From Domibacillus tundrae (GTDB lineage Bacteria > Bacillota > Bacilli > Bacillales > Domibacillaceae), in the NCBI RefSeq assembly GCF_000970675.1, contig NZ_LAJA01000001.1:186001-250000 (forward strand): a stretch of DNA of 64,000 nt. The letters are read 5' to 3'. Both the position numbers and the translations under genes were made by a program. Below the pieces are notes generated by a model. That model was given only the letters and a program-made list of their open reading frames with translations. It did no database searches and had not been told where the DNA came from. Positions 33,347-41,502 of this stretch are shown here, in pieces (position 1 is the first letter of the stretch; each line of letters opens with the position of its first letter).

Positions 33347-34384
33347 ATGACAAAACTGAGAATCGGCGTTTTAGGCACAGGCGGCATTGCGACAGAACGA
33401 CATATTCCCGCTTTTAAACACGTGAAAGAAGCAGAGATTACAGCCGTTATGGATGTAAATACGGAGCGGGCAAAAGAAACAGCCGAAAAATTTGGCGTTG
33501 AACATGTTTGCACGAGTCTTGACGACATGCTTGGAAAAATTGATGCTCTTTTAATTACCACGCCGAATAAATTTCACGCGCCTGCTGCTGTACAGGCACT
33601 AAATGCCGGTGTTCATGTCATGTGTGAAAAACCAATGGCATTGAATACAAAAGAATGCGAAGAAATGGTGGCAGCCGCTGAAAAGTCTGGTAAGGTACTG
33701 CTGATTGCTTATCACTGGCGGTTTATGAAAGAATCACGCGCAGCAAAGCGGCTCATTGATAGTGGTGAAATTGGCCAGCCGCTCGTTATTCGGATAAAAT
33801 CGATGCGGCGCCGGAAAGTACCGGGCTGGGGAGTTTTTACAAACCGTGACCTGCAAGGCGGGGGCGCCCTTATTGACTACGGCTGTCACTTGCTCGATTT
33901 AGCTATGTGGCTGACAGGCAGCCCGAAACCTTATGAAGTAAGCGGAACAACCTTTAACCATTTAAGTATGCAAAAAGATATGGTGAATGAATGGGGAACA
34001 ATCAATCCGGCGACATTTGAAGTGGAAGACCACGCGACTGCGTTCATCCGGCTTGAAAACGGCGCAGTCGTTATGCTTGAAACGTCATGGGCGGCGAACA
34101 TTCCAAAAGACGAAGAGACGATCAGTATTTCCGGTACAAAAGGTGGTATTGAGGTGTTCCCGCTTCGTGTGAATAAGGCGGAAAACGGTGTTCTGGTTAA
34201 TTCCGACATTGCTTGGATTCCAGAAGAAAAACCATTTGCAATCCTGCAGGCGGAACATTTTGTTTCTTGCTGCTTTGGTGAAAGCACGCCAATGTCGAGC
34301 CCGGAAGAATCCATGTATGTGTCAAGCATTATTGAATCTGTTTATGAAAGTGCTAAAATTGGAAATAGCGTTAAAATTAGATAA
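33347..34384 (+). CDS. Gfo/Idh/MocA sugar dehydrogenase
   Basis: A 345-residue protein starting at ATG 33347 with GAGGTG upstream; the GTG three codons earlier is inside that ribosome-binding site. The Rossmann motif is VLGTGGIATERHIPAF, the EKPMAL motif lies at ~94, and GGGALIDYGCHLLDLAMW carries the His-Asp pair. It belongs to the YcjS/ThuB-like part of the family. It is the last dehydrogenase before a dispersed repeat and a TIM-barrel isomerase, and is likely part of the same pathway. Confidence 0.85.
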   Translation: MTKLRIGVLGTGGIATERHIPAFKHVKEAEITAVMDVNTERAKETAEKFGVEHVCTSLDDMLGKIDALLITTPNKFHAPAAVQALNAGVHVMCEKPMALNTKECEEMVAAAEKSGKVLLIAYHWRFMKESRAAKRLIDSGEIGQPLVIRIKSMRRRKVPGWGVFTNRDLQGGGALIDYGCHLLDLAMWLTGSPKPYEVSGTTFNHLSMQKDMVNEWGTINPATFEVEDHATAFIRLENGAVVMLETSWAANIPKDEETISISGTKGGIEVFPLRVNKAENGVLVNSDIAWIPEEKPFAILQAEHFVSCCFGESTPMSSPEESMYVSSIIESVYESAKIGNSVKIR

Positions 34385-34392
34385 AAAGAAAA

Positions 34393-34509
34393 GCGCAAGG
34401 TGCTCGTCTTTCGGCTTAGAACAAAGTCTAAGAGTGCGGCATCACGCCGCAACGACTTTGTGACTCACATCCTGTGAGTCCTCGAGCCGATGGCGCCTGG
34501 AGCAAGACA
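34393..34509. repeat. Dispersed hairpin-rich repeat, copy B
   Basis: It has the same ends as copy A (GCGCAAGGTGC ... CTCGAGCCGATGGCGCCTG). The centre differs and holds two clean hairpins, GCGGC-atcac-GCCGC and GACTCAC-atcc-TGTGAGTC. It again lies inside the operon, between a dehydrogenase and an isomerase gene. Confidence 0.6.
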
Positions 34510-34529
34510 TTAAAAAAGGAGCGATTAAC

Positions 34530-35498
34530 TTGAAACTAGGTGTATTTGCAGTTCTTTTCAGCAACAAATCATTTGAAGACATGCTTGATCATGTAAAAGC
34601 ATCGGGCTTGGATGCTGTTGAAATTGGTACAGGCTGCTATCCTGGCAACGCGCATTGTCCACTTGATGAATTACTTGAAGATGAAGAGAAGCGGGCGGAC
34701 TATCTTGAAGCAGTGACATCACGAGGCCTCTCGATTAGTGCATTCAGCTGTCACGGTAATCCCCTTACACCTGACAAAGCATTTGCGGAAGAATCCGATT
34801 CGGTGCTCCGCAAAACGATCAAGCTGGCATCGCTCCTCGGCGTACCGGTTGTCAACACTTTCTCTGGGACAGCGGGTGATTCTGACGATGCGAAGCAGCC
34901 GAACTGGCCGGTAGTGCCATGGCCGGCAGAATACGGCGACATCCTTTCGTGGCAATGGGAAAACAAATTAATTCCGTATTGGAAAGAAATCGGTGAGCTC
35001 GCGAAAAGCCATAATGTGAAAATCGGCCTGGAGCTGCACGGAGGCTTTCTCGTGCATACACCATATACAATGCTGAAGCTTCGCGAAGAAACATGCGATG
35101 CTATCGGTGCCAACCTTGATCCGAGCCATATGTGGTGGCAGGGGATCGATCCGGTTGCCGCGATTAAAATTCTTGGTAAAGCGGGTGCAATTCATCATTT
35201 CCACGCGAAAGACACGTACATTGATCAGGACAATGTCAATATGTACGGCTTGACGGATATGCAGCCGTACGGAAACGTACAGTCACGCGCATGGACGTTC
35301 CGCAGTGTCGGATGTGGCCACAGCCTGCAGGAATGGTCAGACATGATGAGTGCACTTCGCATGTACAACTATGACTACGTCGTCAGCATTGAGCATGAAG
35401 ATGCGCTCATGTCGATTGATGAAGGTTTCAGCCGTGCAGTTAAAAACTTAAACGAAGTCCTCATTCGCGATTCTGCGGGCGAGATGTGGTGGGCGTAA
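34530..35498 (+). CDS. TIM-barrel sugar isomerase/epimerase family protein
   Basis: A 322-residue AP-endonuclease-2-type barrel starting at TTG 34530, with AAAAGGAG ~8 bases before it. Likely metal ligands are in GLELHGG (Glu), NLDPSHMWWQG (Asp, His), HFHAKDTY (His) and SIEHEDAL (Glu), the usual set for Mn/Co-dependent members. It is strongly similar to the protein at 61712-62683, including the identical ends AWTFRSVG, YDYVVSIEHED and GEMWWA. Family members act as isomerases, epimerases, dehydratases or 3-keto-sugar lyases. Given its paralogue in the levoglucosan-type cluster, an LgdB-like lyase/hydratase role is plausible. Confidence 0.85.
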   Translation: MKLGVFAVLFSNKSFEDMLDHVKASGLDAVEIGTGCYPGNAHCPLDELLEDEEKRADYLEAVTSRGLSISAFSCHGNPLTPDKAFAEESDSVLRKTIKLASLLGVPVVNTFSGTAGDSDDAKQPNWPVVPWPAEYGDILSWQWENKLIPYWKEIGELAKSHNVKIGLELHGGFLVHTPYTMLKLREETCDAIGANLDPSHMWWQGIDPVAAIKILGKAGAIHHFHAKDTYIDQDNVNMYGLTDMQPYGNVQSRAWTFRSVGCGHSLQEWSDMMSALRMYNYDYVVSIEHEDALMSIDEGFSRAVKNLNEVLIRDSAGEMWWA

Positions 35499-35502
35499 AA
35501 AG

Positions 35503-35545
35503 AAAAGGTTCTTGTCTCAGAAATTTGAGGCAGGAACCCTTTTTA
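35503..35545 (+). terminator. Terminator after the first catabolic operon
   Basis: AAAAGGTTCTTGTCTC and GAGGCAGGAACCCTTTTT pair with small mismatches around an 8-base loop. A T run follows. Confidence 0.7.
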
Positions 35546-35555
35546 GTATCCAAAT

Positions 35556-35618
35556 AGAAAACGCTTGCAAAGTAAAGTGAAAAAAGATAAAATAGCCATA
35601 TAAGTGTAATCGTTTACA
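35556..35618 (+). promoter_or_regulatory. cre-like site and LacI operator before the second LacI gene
   Basis: AGAAAACGCTTGCA (35556-35569) fits the cre consensus at 12 of 14. TGTAATCGTTTACA (35605-35618) is a near-perfect palindrome 17 bases before the start codon. It differs by one base from the perfect TGTAATCGATTACA at 36656-36669 beyond the gene, so the regulator probably represses itself. Confidence 0.7.
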
Positions 35619-35634
35619 TTTTAAGGAGAAAAAA

Positions 35635-36636
35635 ATGGCAAAAATGAGTGATGTGGCAGAACTAGCCGGCGTTTCAACGGCGACGGTTTCAAGAGTATTG
35701 CGAAGCCCGGACGCGGTAAAAGAAGCTACACAAAAGAAAGTATACGATGCGATTCGACAGCTCGACTATCAGCCGAACATGCTCGCCCGGAATTTGCGCA
35801 TAAATAAAACTGGTACACTGCTCGTTGTAGCACCTAATTTAAATAATCTCGTCTTTTCGGAGATGATTGCCGGAATTGATGAAGAAGCAGGGAAATGCGG
35901 CTATCAGGTACTGCTTGGCAATACAAATGGCGATTCGAAAAAAACAGAAGGCTATATTGATCAGCTAAAACAAAAACAGGTCGACGGCTTAATTTTGCTT
36001 TCTGTTCAGCTGGATGAAAAAGTGTGGCAGGACATTGCCGACCACTATCCGGTCGTCATTGCATCTGACTATGTAGAAGGCATCCAGGTGCCGACTATTT
36101 CAATTGATAATGTGGCTTGCGGAAAACAGATAACGAACCATTTTATTCAAATGGGACATTCAAACATCGGCTTTATCGGCGGGACACTCCGGGCATCGGT
36201 CAGCCGCGACCGCTTAAATGGCTATAAGCTGGCCTTGACTGAAGCGGGAATCACAATACAGGATTCATTTATTGAGGAAGGGGATTACTCCATTCAATCC
36301 GGCTGCGATCTTTGTATGAAAATGATGAATCAGCCAAATGCGCCGACCGCTCTTTTTTGTGGAAGTGATGAAATGGCTTTTGGCGCGATCCAGGCATTGA
36401 GAGAAAACGGATACCGTGTACCGGAGGATGTGGCGGTAGCGGGTTTTGATGATATTAAGTTTTCAGCCGTTATGAATCCGGCGCTCACGACGATTGCCCA
36501 GCCGCTTCAAAAAATGGGCAAAAAAGCGATGGAAGTGCTGTATCAGCTTATCAATGGACATATGTCTTCTCAGCAGCAATATGTAATTGAAAGTGAATTT
36601 AAAATTAGGGAATCATGCGGGTATCATCAAAAATGA
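35635..36636 (+). CDS. LacI-family repressor
   Basis: A 333-residue protein. The helix-turn-helix is MSDVAELAGVSTATVSRVL (~4-22), the hinge YQPNMLARNLR, and the ligand domain has the usual TALFCGSDEMAFGAIQAL and VAGFDDIKFS. It is closely related to the regulator at 53378-54379, sharing FDDIKFS/FDNIKFS, YQVLLG and SIDNV. It is flanked on both sides by matching 14-bp palindromes and so likely controls itself and the isomerase/dehydrogenase pair downstream. AAGGAG precedes the ATG. Confidence 0.92.
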   Translation: MAKMSDVAELAGVSTATVSRVLRSPDAVKEATQKKVYDAIRQLDYQPNMLARNLRINKTGTLLVVAPNLNNLVFSEMIAGIDEEAGKCGYQVLLGNTNGDSKKTEGYIDQLKQKQVDGLILLSVQLDEKVWQDIADHYPVVIASDYVEGIQVPTISIDNVACGKQITNHFIQMGHSNIGFIGGTLRASVSRDRLNGYKLALTEAGITIQDSFIEEGDYSIQSGCDLCMKMMNQPNAPTALFCGSDEMAFGAIQALRENGYRVPEDVAVAGFDDIKFSAVMNPALTTIAQPLQKMGKKAMEVLYQLINGHMSSQQQYVIESEFKIRESCGYHQK

Positions 36637-36655
36637 ACCGCATTTATTCATAAAA

Positions 36656-36669
36656 TGTAATCGATTACA
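36656..36669. promoter_or_regulatory. LacI operator (perfect 14-bp palindrome)
   Basis: TGTAATCGATTACA, a perfect palindrome with the central CG of LacI-family sites, lies 18 bases before the isomerase start. The same half-site occurs upstream of the repressor gene. Confidence 0.8.
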
Positions 36670-36687
36670 AAATGGGAGGTAAGAAAA

Positions 36688-37449
36688 ATGAAAACTATTC
36701 CAGTAGCTGTACAACTATTTACATTGCGTGAAGAAAGCGAAAAAGATTTTGCCGGAACGTTAAAAAAAGTAGCAGAGCTTGGTTATGATGGGGTTGAGTT
36801 TGCGGGATTCGGCGGATTAAGTGCACAAGAGGTAAAAGCGCTGCTTGATGAATATGGATTAAAGGCGGCTTCAAGCCATATTCCGCTTGATGACATAAAA
36901 AATAACCTTAATCAGGTCATTGAAGAACAAAAAGTGATCGGCAGCCGTTACGTTGTCTGCCCGTACCTGTTTCCTGAACAGCGCAGTGAAGCGGATTATC
37001 AGGAACTTCTTTTAACCTTAAAAGAAGCGGAGGAAGTGTGCCAAAAAGAAGGGATCACGCTTTGCTACCACAATCATGATTTTGAACTGGAAAAACTCGC
37101 AGATGGACGGACAGCGCTCCATACGATTTTAGATGAAACAAATGCGGCGGCTGAATTTGATATTTACTGGCTGACAAAAGCAGGCGAGCAGCCCGTTGAC
37201 TGGATCAAGCGATACGCGGGCCGGACACCTCTTATCCACTTAAAAGACATGACAATGGACGATGAACAATTTTTCGCGGAGCTTGGGACAGGCGGCGTTA
37301 ACATCGAAGCAGTGCTTGAAGCGGCGGAGCAGACAAATGTAGAATGGTGGGTCGTCGAGCAGGATGTCTCGAGACGTACACCGTTTGAAAGCATTGAAAT
37401 CAGCTTGAATTATTTAAAAACAAAACTGCCGCATGTGGCTGCGAAGTAA
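36688..37449 (+). CDS. TIM-barrel sugar isomerase/epimerase family protein
   Basis: A 253-residue AP-endonuclease-2 fold. LCYHNHDFELEKL (residues ~127-139) is the characteristic H-x-H-x-F-E motif, and further metal ligands appear in EFDIYWLTKAG, IHLKDM and WWVVEQD. This subgroup includes YcjR-type 3-keto-glycoside epimerases and inosose-related isomerases. GGGAGG precedes the ATG. A LacI operator stands directly in front, and a Gfo dehydrogenase follows within 14 bases. The pair probably works in sequence on one substrate. Confidence 0.87.
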   Translation: MKTIPVAVQLFTLREESEKDFAGTLKKVAELGYDGVEFAGFGGLSAQEVKALLDEYGLKAASSHIPLDDIKNNLNQVIEEQKVIGSRYVVCPYLFPEQRSEADYQELLLTLKEAEEVCQKEGITLCYHNHDFELEKLADGRTALHTILDETNAAAEFDIYWLTKAGEQPVDWIKRYAGRTPLIHLKDMTMDDEQFFAELGTGGVNIEAVLEAAEQTNVEWWVVEQDVSRRTPFESIEISLNYLKTKLPHVAAK

Positions 37450-37462
37450 GGAGAGAGACCGG

Positions 37463-38548
37463 ATGACACTAAATGTTGGGCTCATCGGCTGCGGCAATAT
37501 AAGCGGTATTTACTTGGAAAACAGCAGGCATTACAAGTCATTTACCATAGTGGCATGTGCGGATCTTGACCGTGCGAAAGCGGAAGAAGCAGCAGCCAAG
37601 CATGGTGTGCCGAATGTGATGGAAGTTGATGAATTAATTGAGTCACCGGACATTGACATTGTCCTGAATTTAACGGTTCCGCATGCACATGCCGATGTAG
37701 CAGTCCGGGCGGTTGAACAGAAAAAACATGTCTATTCGGAAAAACCGCTCGCTATTACACTCGAAGACGGTAAACGAATCATTGAAAAAGCGGCAGAGTA
37801 TAACGTGATAGCCGGGTCAGCGCCCGATACTTTTTTAGGAAGCAGCATCCAGCTCGCCGGACATTTAATAGAAGATGGAGCAATCGGCAAAATTGTTGGT
37901 GCGACCGCTTTTATGATGTCACGTGGACCAGAGTCCTGGCACCCTAATCCAGAATTTTTTTATCATGCAGGAGGCGGACCTATGTATGACATGGGACCAT
38001 ATTATTTAACGGCGCTTGTCAGCCTGCTCGGTCCGGTGAAGCGTCTGACCGGATCAGCCCGCATCACCTATCCGGAGCGAATGATTACGAGTGAACCGAA
38101 ATACGGGGAGAAAATCGTCGTGCAGGTGCCGACGCACGTGACCGGCATTCTTGATTTTGAGCAGGGTGCCACCGCGACCATCACAACGAGTTTTGACGTC
38201 GCTGCCGCTCGTACGCCGTTTATTGAAATTTACGGGGAAGAAGGCACGATCAGTCTGCCAGACCCGAACTGCTTTCATTTGCCGGTGCTCATGAAAAAGC
38301 ATGGGGAAGAGGAATGGAAAGAAATAAAACCTGAAACGAAGCTGCCAGAAAATGCGCGGGGCATTGGCCTGGCTGAAATGGCGGAAGCAATTGAATCAGG
38401 AGAAACGCCGCGTGCGAACGGTGATATGGCCTATCACGTGCTTGAAATCATGCATGGCATTCATCATTCTTCAGATTACGGGCAGCATTACCAGATGGAT
38501 AGCACATGTGAAAAGCCAAACTTAGTAGAAAAATCCGCATCGTTTTAA
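37463..38548 (+). CDS. Gfo/Idh/MocA sugar dehydrogenase
   Basis: A 361-residue protein. ATG 37463 is chosen for the upstream AAGGAGAGAG; an in-frame start ten codons earlier overlaps the previous gene. The Rossmann motif is LIGCGNISGIYLENS, SEKPLAI lies at ~92-98, and GGGPMYDMGPYYLTAL replaces the usual GxxxDxGxH, with Tyr where most members carry His. That change may shift substrate or mechanism. The gene ends the LacI-controlled operon and is followed by a terminator. Confidence 0.83.
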   Translation: MTLNVGLIGCGNISGIYLENSRHYKSFTIVACADLDRAKAEEAAAKHGVPNVMEVDELIESPDIDIVLNLTVPHAHADVAVRAVEQKKHVYSEKPLAITLEDGKRIIEKAAEYNVIAGSAPDTFLGSSIQLAGHLIEDGAIGKIVGATAFMMSRGPESWHPNPEFFYHAGGGPMYDMGPYYLTALVSLLGPVKRLTGSARITYPERMITSEPKYGEKIVVQVPTHVTGILDFEQGATATITTSFDVAAARTPFIEIYGEEGTISLPDPNCFHLPVLMKKHGEEEWKEIKPETKLPENARGIGLAEMAEAIESGETPRANGDMAYHVLEIMHGIHHSSDYGQHYQMDSTCEKPNLVEKSASF

Positions 38549-38566
38549 AAATAAATGATAAACCAT

Positions 38567-38596
38567 AAGAGTCCCTTGCTGTGCAGGGGCTCTTTT
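38567..38596 (+). terminator. Terminator after the isomerase/dehydrogenase operon
   Basis: AAGAGTCCC-ttgctgtgca-GGGGCTCTTTT with one G-T pair. It stands directly before the MITE-like element. Confidence 0.65.
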
Positions 38597-38601
38597 CTGC
38601 A

Positions 38602-39252
38602 ACTATATAAGTTGACCTGATCATTTTTCCTTCTGCCACACGGTGACTGATCAACTCCTCTAACGAGTGGCCTGCATCACAAAAAACAACTTCATAACAC
38701 TTTTTACAGTTACTTTTGTGTGAGAGCCGTTTTGGCTTGCTGCTTTTGACGGGAGCCGAAATGGCAGCGGGCGCATGGCTTCGCGTTCCGTGGGGCAGGC
38801 GCTGAGCCCGCTAGTCCCACAGCAGTCCCACCGCCTCTGCGTTTTGACGGGTAAGTGGAAAGCAGAAAAGTGCTGGACTAGCAGGCTTCGGCTTAAAACG
38901 AAACGATGCCCGATTTAAAGAGCAAAACGTACGAGCTTGAACACGCACTGCTTTTCAAAAACCACTTGGTGAAGCCTGCGGGACGTACAGTGAATCAGCA
39001 GATCCCGCAGGCGCAGCTAAGGAATGCCGGACTGCCCGTGGAACGCGAAGTCCGGCCGGCTTCACCTGTCGGCTCCTGTTCAAAATCGGCAGGCATTCCT
39101 CACAAGATAGCCCAATGCCTGCGCACATAAGGAATTGATGGTCAGGATGGATTCCAAAACAAATCGGTGATCATCCCTGCACCGATACGAAACGCAATAG
39201 CCCAAACAGCCATTGTTTTCTAGAGGAAGAATCTTTATTCAACTTATATAGT
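38602..39252. repeat. MITE-like non-coding element, copy 2 (~651 bp)
   Basis: Perfect 14-bp terminal inverted repeats: ACTATATAAGTTGA (38602-38615) and TCAACTTATATAGT (39239-39252). The interior is the reverse complement of copy 1 at 3019-3603 with scattered changes; extra bases next to the left end make it longer. No target-site duplication is obvious. It fills nearly all of the 819-base gap between two dehydrogenase genes. The remaining bases hold only the next gene's ribosome-binding site. Confidence 0.78.
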
Positions 39253-39367
39253 CGGAAATATTCATCAAAACAACGGATCTGTCCACTTACTAATTCAAAA
39301 TAGATGTGCTACTCGTTCACATCATTGTCGATTAATAAAATTTCTTTCAAATAAAGGAGAGAAAAAA

Positions 39368-40390
39368 ATGAACCAGTACAAAGCAGTCGTTGCCGGATGC
39401 GGCAGTATGGCTAATACATGGATTGACTATATAAAAACGCGTGAAAATGCAGACATTATCGCGCTTGTTGATGTGAATGTTGAAGCGGCGCAGTCTATGG
39501 CCGATCGGCAAGGGCTGGAAGTGCCGTGTTACATGGATTTATCTCAGGCACTGGCGGATACAGGCGGGAATTTGGTCATTGATGTGACCATCCCGGCTGC
39601 GCATAAGCAAGTCGTCACAACCGCTTTGCGGTCAGGGTATCATGTAATAGGGGAAAAGCCGATTGCTGAAACTCTTGAAGATGCAAAAGAAGTAGTCGAA
39701 ACAGCAGAGAAAACGGGAAAGAACTATTCCATCATGCAAAATCGACGGTATACGAAGCAGATCCGGACGCTTCGGCAATTGCTGGCTGACAATAAAATTG
39801 GCAAAATTGGTTCGATTCATGCTGACTTTTTTATAGGTCCGCGTTTTGGTGGATTCCGTGAAGAGATGGACAGCCCGCTGCTCGTTGATATGGCCATTCA
39901 TACATTTGATCAGGCCCGGTTTTTAACAGGAGCGGACGCGGTGTTCGTTTATTGTCATGAATACAATCCACCGGGATCGTGGTACGAGGGAAATGCGTCA
40001 GCTATCTGCATTTTTGAAATGAGTGACGGCTCGGTGTTTTCATACCGCGGTTCATGGTGCGCAGATGGTCATAAAACATCGTGGGATGCCGATTGGCGGA
40101 TTACGGGAACAAAGGGCAGCGCCATATGGGACGGAGAAACGTCACCAGTGCTGGAAATAAAAGATCCCTCAAAACCAGCAGAGTTTATTCATCCAGTGCA
40201 GATAGAAACAGCAGAGAACCTTTGGACAGGAAAGGAAGGACATGCGGGCTGCCTGGATGAAATGTTTGCAGCGCTTGAGGAAAATCGATTCGCTGAGACG
40301 GATTGCCGGGATAACATTAAAAGCATGGAAATGGTGTTTGGTGCGTTGGAAAGCGCGAAAACAGGCAAAAAAGTGATGCTTTCCCACTGA
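39368..40390 (+). CDS. Gfo/Idh/MocA sugar dehydrogenase
   Basis: A 340-residue protein. The Rossmann motif is VAGCGSMANTWIDYI, with GEKPIAE at ~92-98 and LLVDMAIHTFDQARF holding the putative catalytic His. It starts at ATG 39368 with AAAGGAGAG upstream. It is separated from the preceding operon by the MITE-like element and stands before a PucR-type regulator. The substrate is unknown. A short stretch rich in Trp (GSWYEGNASA, GSWCADGHKTSWDADW) is typical of a sugar-binding face. Confidence 0.83.
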   Translation: MNQYKAVVAGCGSMANTWIDYIKTRENADIIALVDVNVEAAQSMADRQGLEVPCYMDLSQALADTGGNLVIDVTIPAAHKQVVTTALRSGYHVIGEKPIAETLEDAKEVVETAEKTGKNYSIMQNRRYTKQIRTLRQLLADNKIGKIGSIHADFFIGPRFGGFREEMDSPLLVDMAIHTFDQARFLTGADAVFVYCHEYNPPGSWYEGNASAICIFEMSDGSVFSYRGSWCADGHKTSWDADWRITGTKGSAIWDGETSPVLEIKDPSKPAEFIHPVQIETAENLWTGKEGHAGCLDEMFAALEENRFAETDCRDNIKSMEMVFGALESAKTGKKVMLSH

Positions 40391-40510
40391 AAAGAATAGA
40401 GTTTCTCATACAGGAGCTTTTATCGAAAATTCGGTATACTAATAGAAGAGAATCGTGAACGTCATCTGCACGATGCAGATGGGGTTGCTTGTTGAAAAGA
40501 GGCAGCGGGA

Positions 40511-41395
40511 ATGAATAACATTGAAGAAATATACGAAAGAGCTGTGATCACGGAGAGACCCGGGGCGGATGAGTCACGCCATCACTATTACGATAAAGGA
40601 CAAAATCGTTACATTTCGATCCCGAAAGAAGATGTAACAAATAAAGAACAACAGCTGCTTTCTCATTTTTTTATGCCCATTGAGCGTGAGCAGCGGCAAA
40701 GCCAGCTGTCTGCCCGTGAACAGGCATGGTGGGATTTTCTCCTGAACGGCGCAGAATGCCCAGCGGTGAAGGAAGAGCGGGTGCGGTTTTTATATGTCAA
40801 GCTGTCCGAGAACGACCGCAGCGGTTTTTTTGAAGCAGTCGATACATTTTTTGATCATGCACTCCTCGTCGTTTGGACTGGAGAAAAAGACTGCATATTA
40901 ATAGAAGAAGAATCCGATTACCCGATTCAAAAAGAAGATGCACAGACGTTTTTAGATGTACTTGCCGGTGACTTTTACATGGCAGGGCGGTTATTTGCCG
41001 GCCGTTTTTCAACGGCCAAAGATTCATTGAAAACTGTCTATGAGAATGAAATGGAAGCGGCTCGTAAAGCGGCGCTATTTATCCCAGGGCAAAAAGTGAC
41101 AACGATAGAAATGGTAGTGCCGCATTTATTTTTATCGCAATGCGGTGAAGAACTAGGTCGTTTTTTTGCCGGAGAACAGGAATTGTTTCATGAAGATGAT
41201 GATTTGCGGAACACGCTTCAATTATTTATTCAAAATCACTTAAATGTAAGTCAAACGGCCAAACAGCTGCATCTGCACCGCAACAGTCTCCAGTACCGGA
41301 TCGACAAGTTTATTGACCGGACCGGCATCGATGTTCGTTCGTACGAAGGTGCGCTGCTCATTTATATGATTTGTTTAATGAGCACGAAAAAATGA
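40511..41395 (+). CDS. PucR/CdaR-type transcriptional regulator (YxkF-like)
   Basis: A 294-residue protein. The C-terminal ~60 residues form the PucR-type helix-turn-helix, FIQNHLNVSQTAKQLHLHRNS followed by LQYRIDKF (residues ~235-265). The N-terminal ~230 residues are a poorly conserved sensory region. In B. subtilis the similar YxkF gene lies directly before msmX, exactly as here, so control of msmX is likely. AGGCAGCGGG is a weak ribosome-binding site. Confidence 0.8.
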   Translation: MNNIEEIYERAVITERPGADESRHHYYDKGQNRYISIPKEDVTNKEQQLLSHFFMPIEREQRQSQLSAREQAWWDFLLNGAECPAVKEERVRFLYVKLSENDRSGFFEAVDTFFDHALLVVWTGEKDCILIEEESDYPIQKEDAQTFLDVLAGDFYMAGRLFAGRFSTAKDSLKTVYENEMEAARKAALFIPGQKVTTIEMVVPHLFLSQCGEELGRFFAGEQELFHEDDDLRNTLQLFIQNHLNVSQTAKQLHLHRNSLQYRIDKFIDRTGIDVRSYEGALLIYMICLMSTKK

Positions 41396-41475
41396 CAACG
41401 TGCACAATATGATAGAGTTATCTTTGTGCACCCTGTCCATTTTTATTTCCCTTGTAAGCGAATACAATGAAAATA

Positions 41476-41489
41476 AGAAAACGGTTACA
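41476..41489 (+). promoter_or_regulatory. cre-like site before msmX
   Basis: AGAAAACGGTTACA matches the cre consensus at 13 of 14 positions and lies just before the ribosome-binding site. Its core GAAAACGGTTAC is identical to the one in the importer promoter (27231-27242), so both parts of the transporter may share catabolite control. Confidence 0.6.
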
Positions 41490-41502
41490 GGAGGAATGAA
41501 AA

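Noticed and set aside
38906-39130. A 74-codon frame inside the second MITE-like element
   Set aside because: The matching copy at 3019-3603 does not keep the frame, so it is not a conserved protein.
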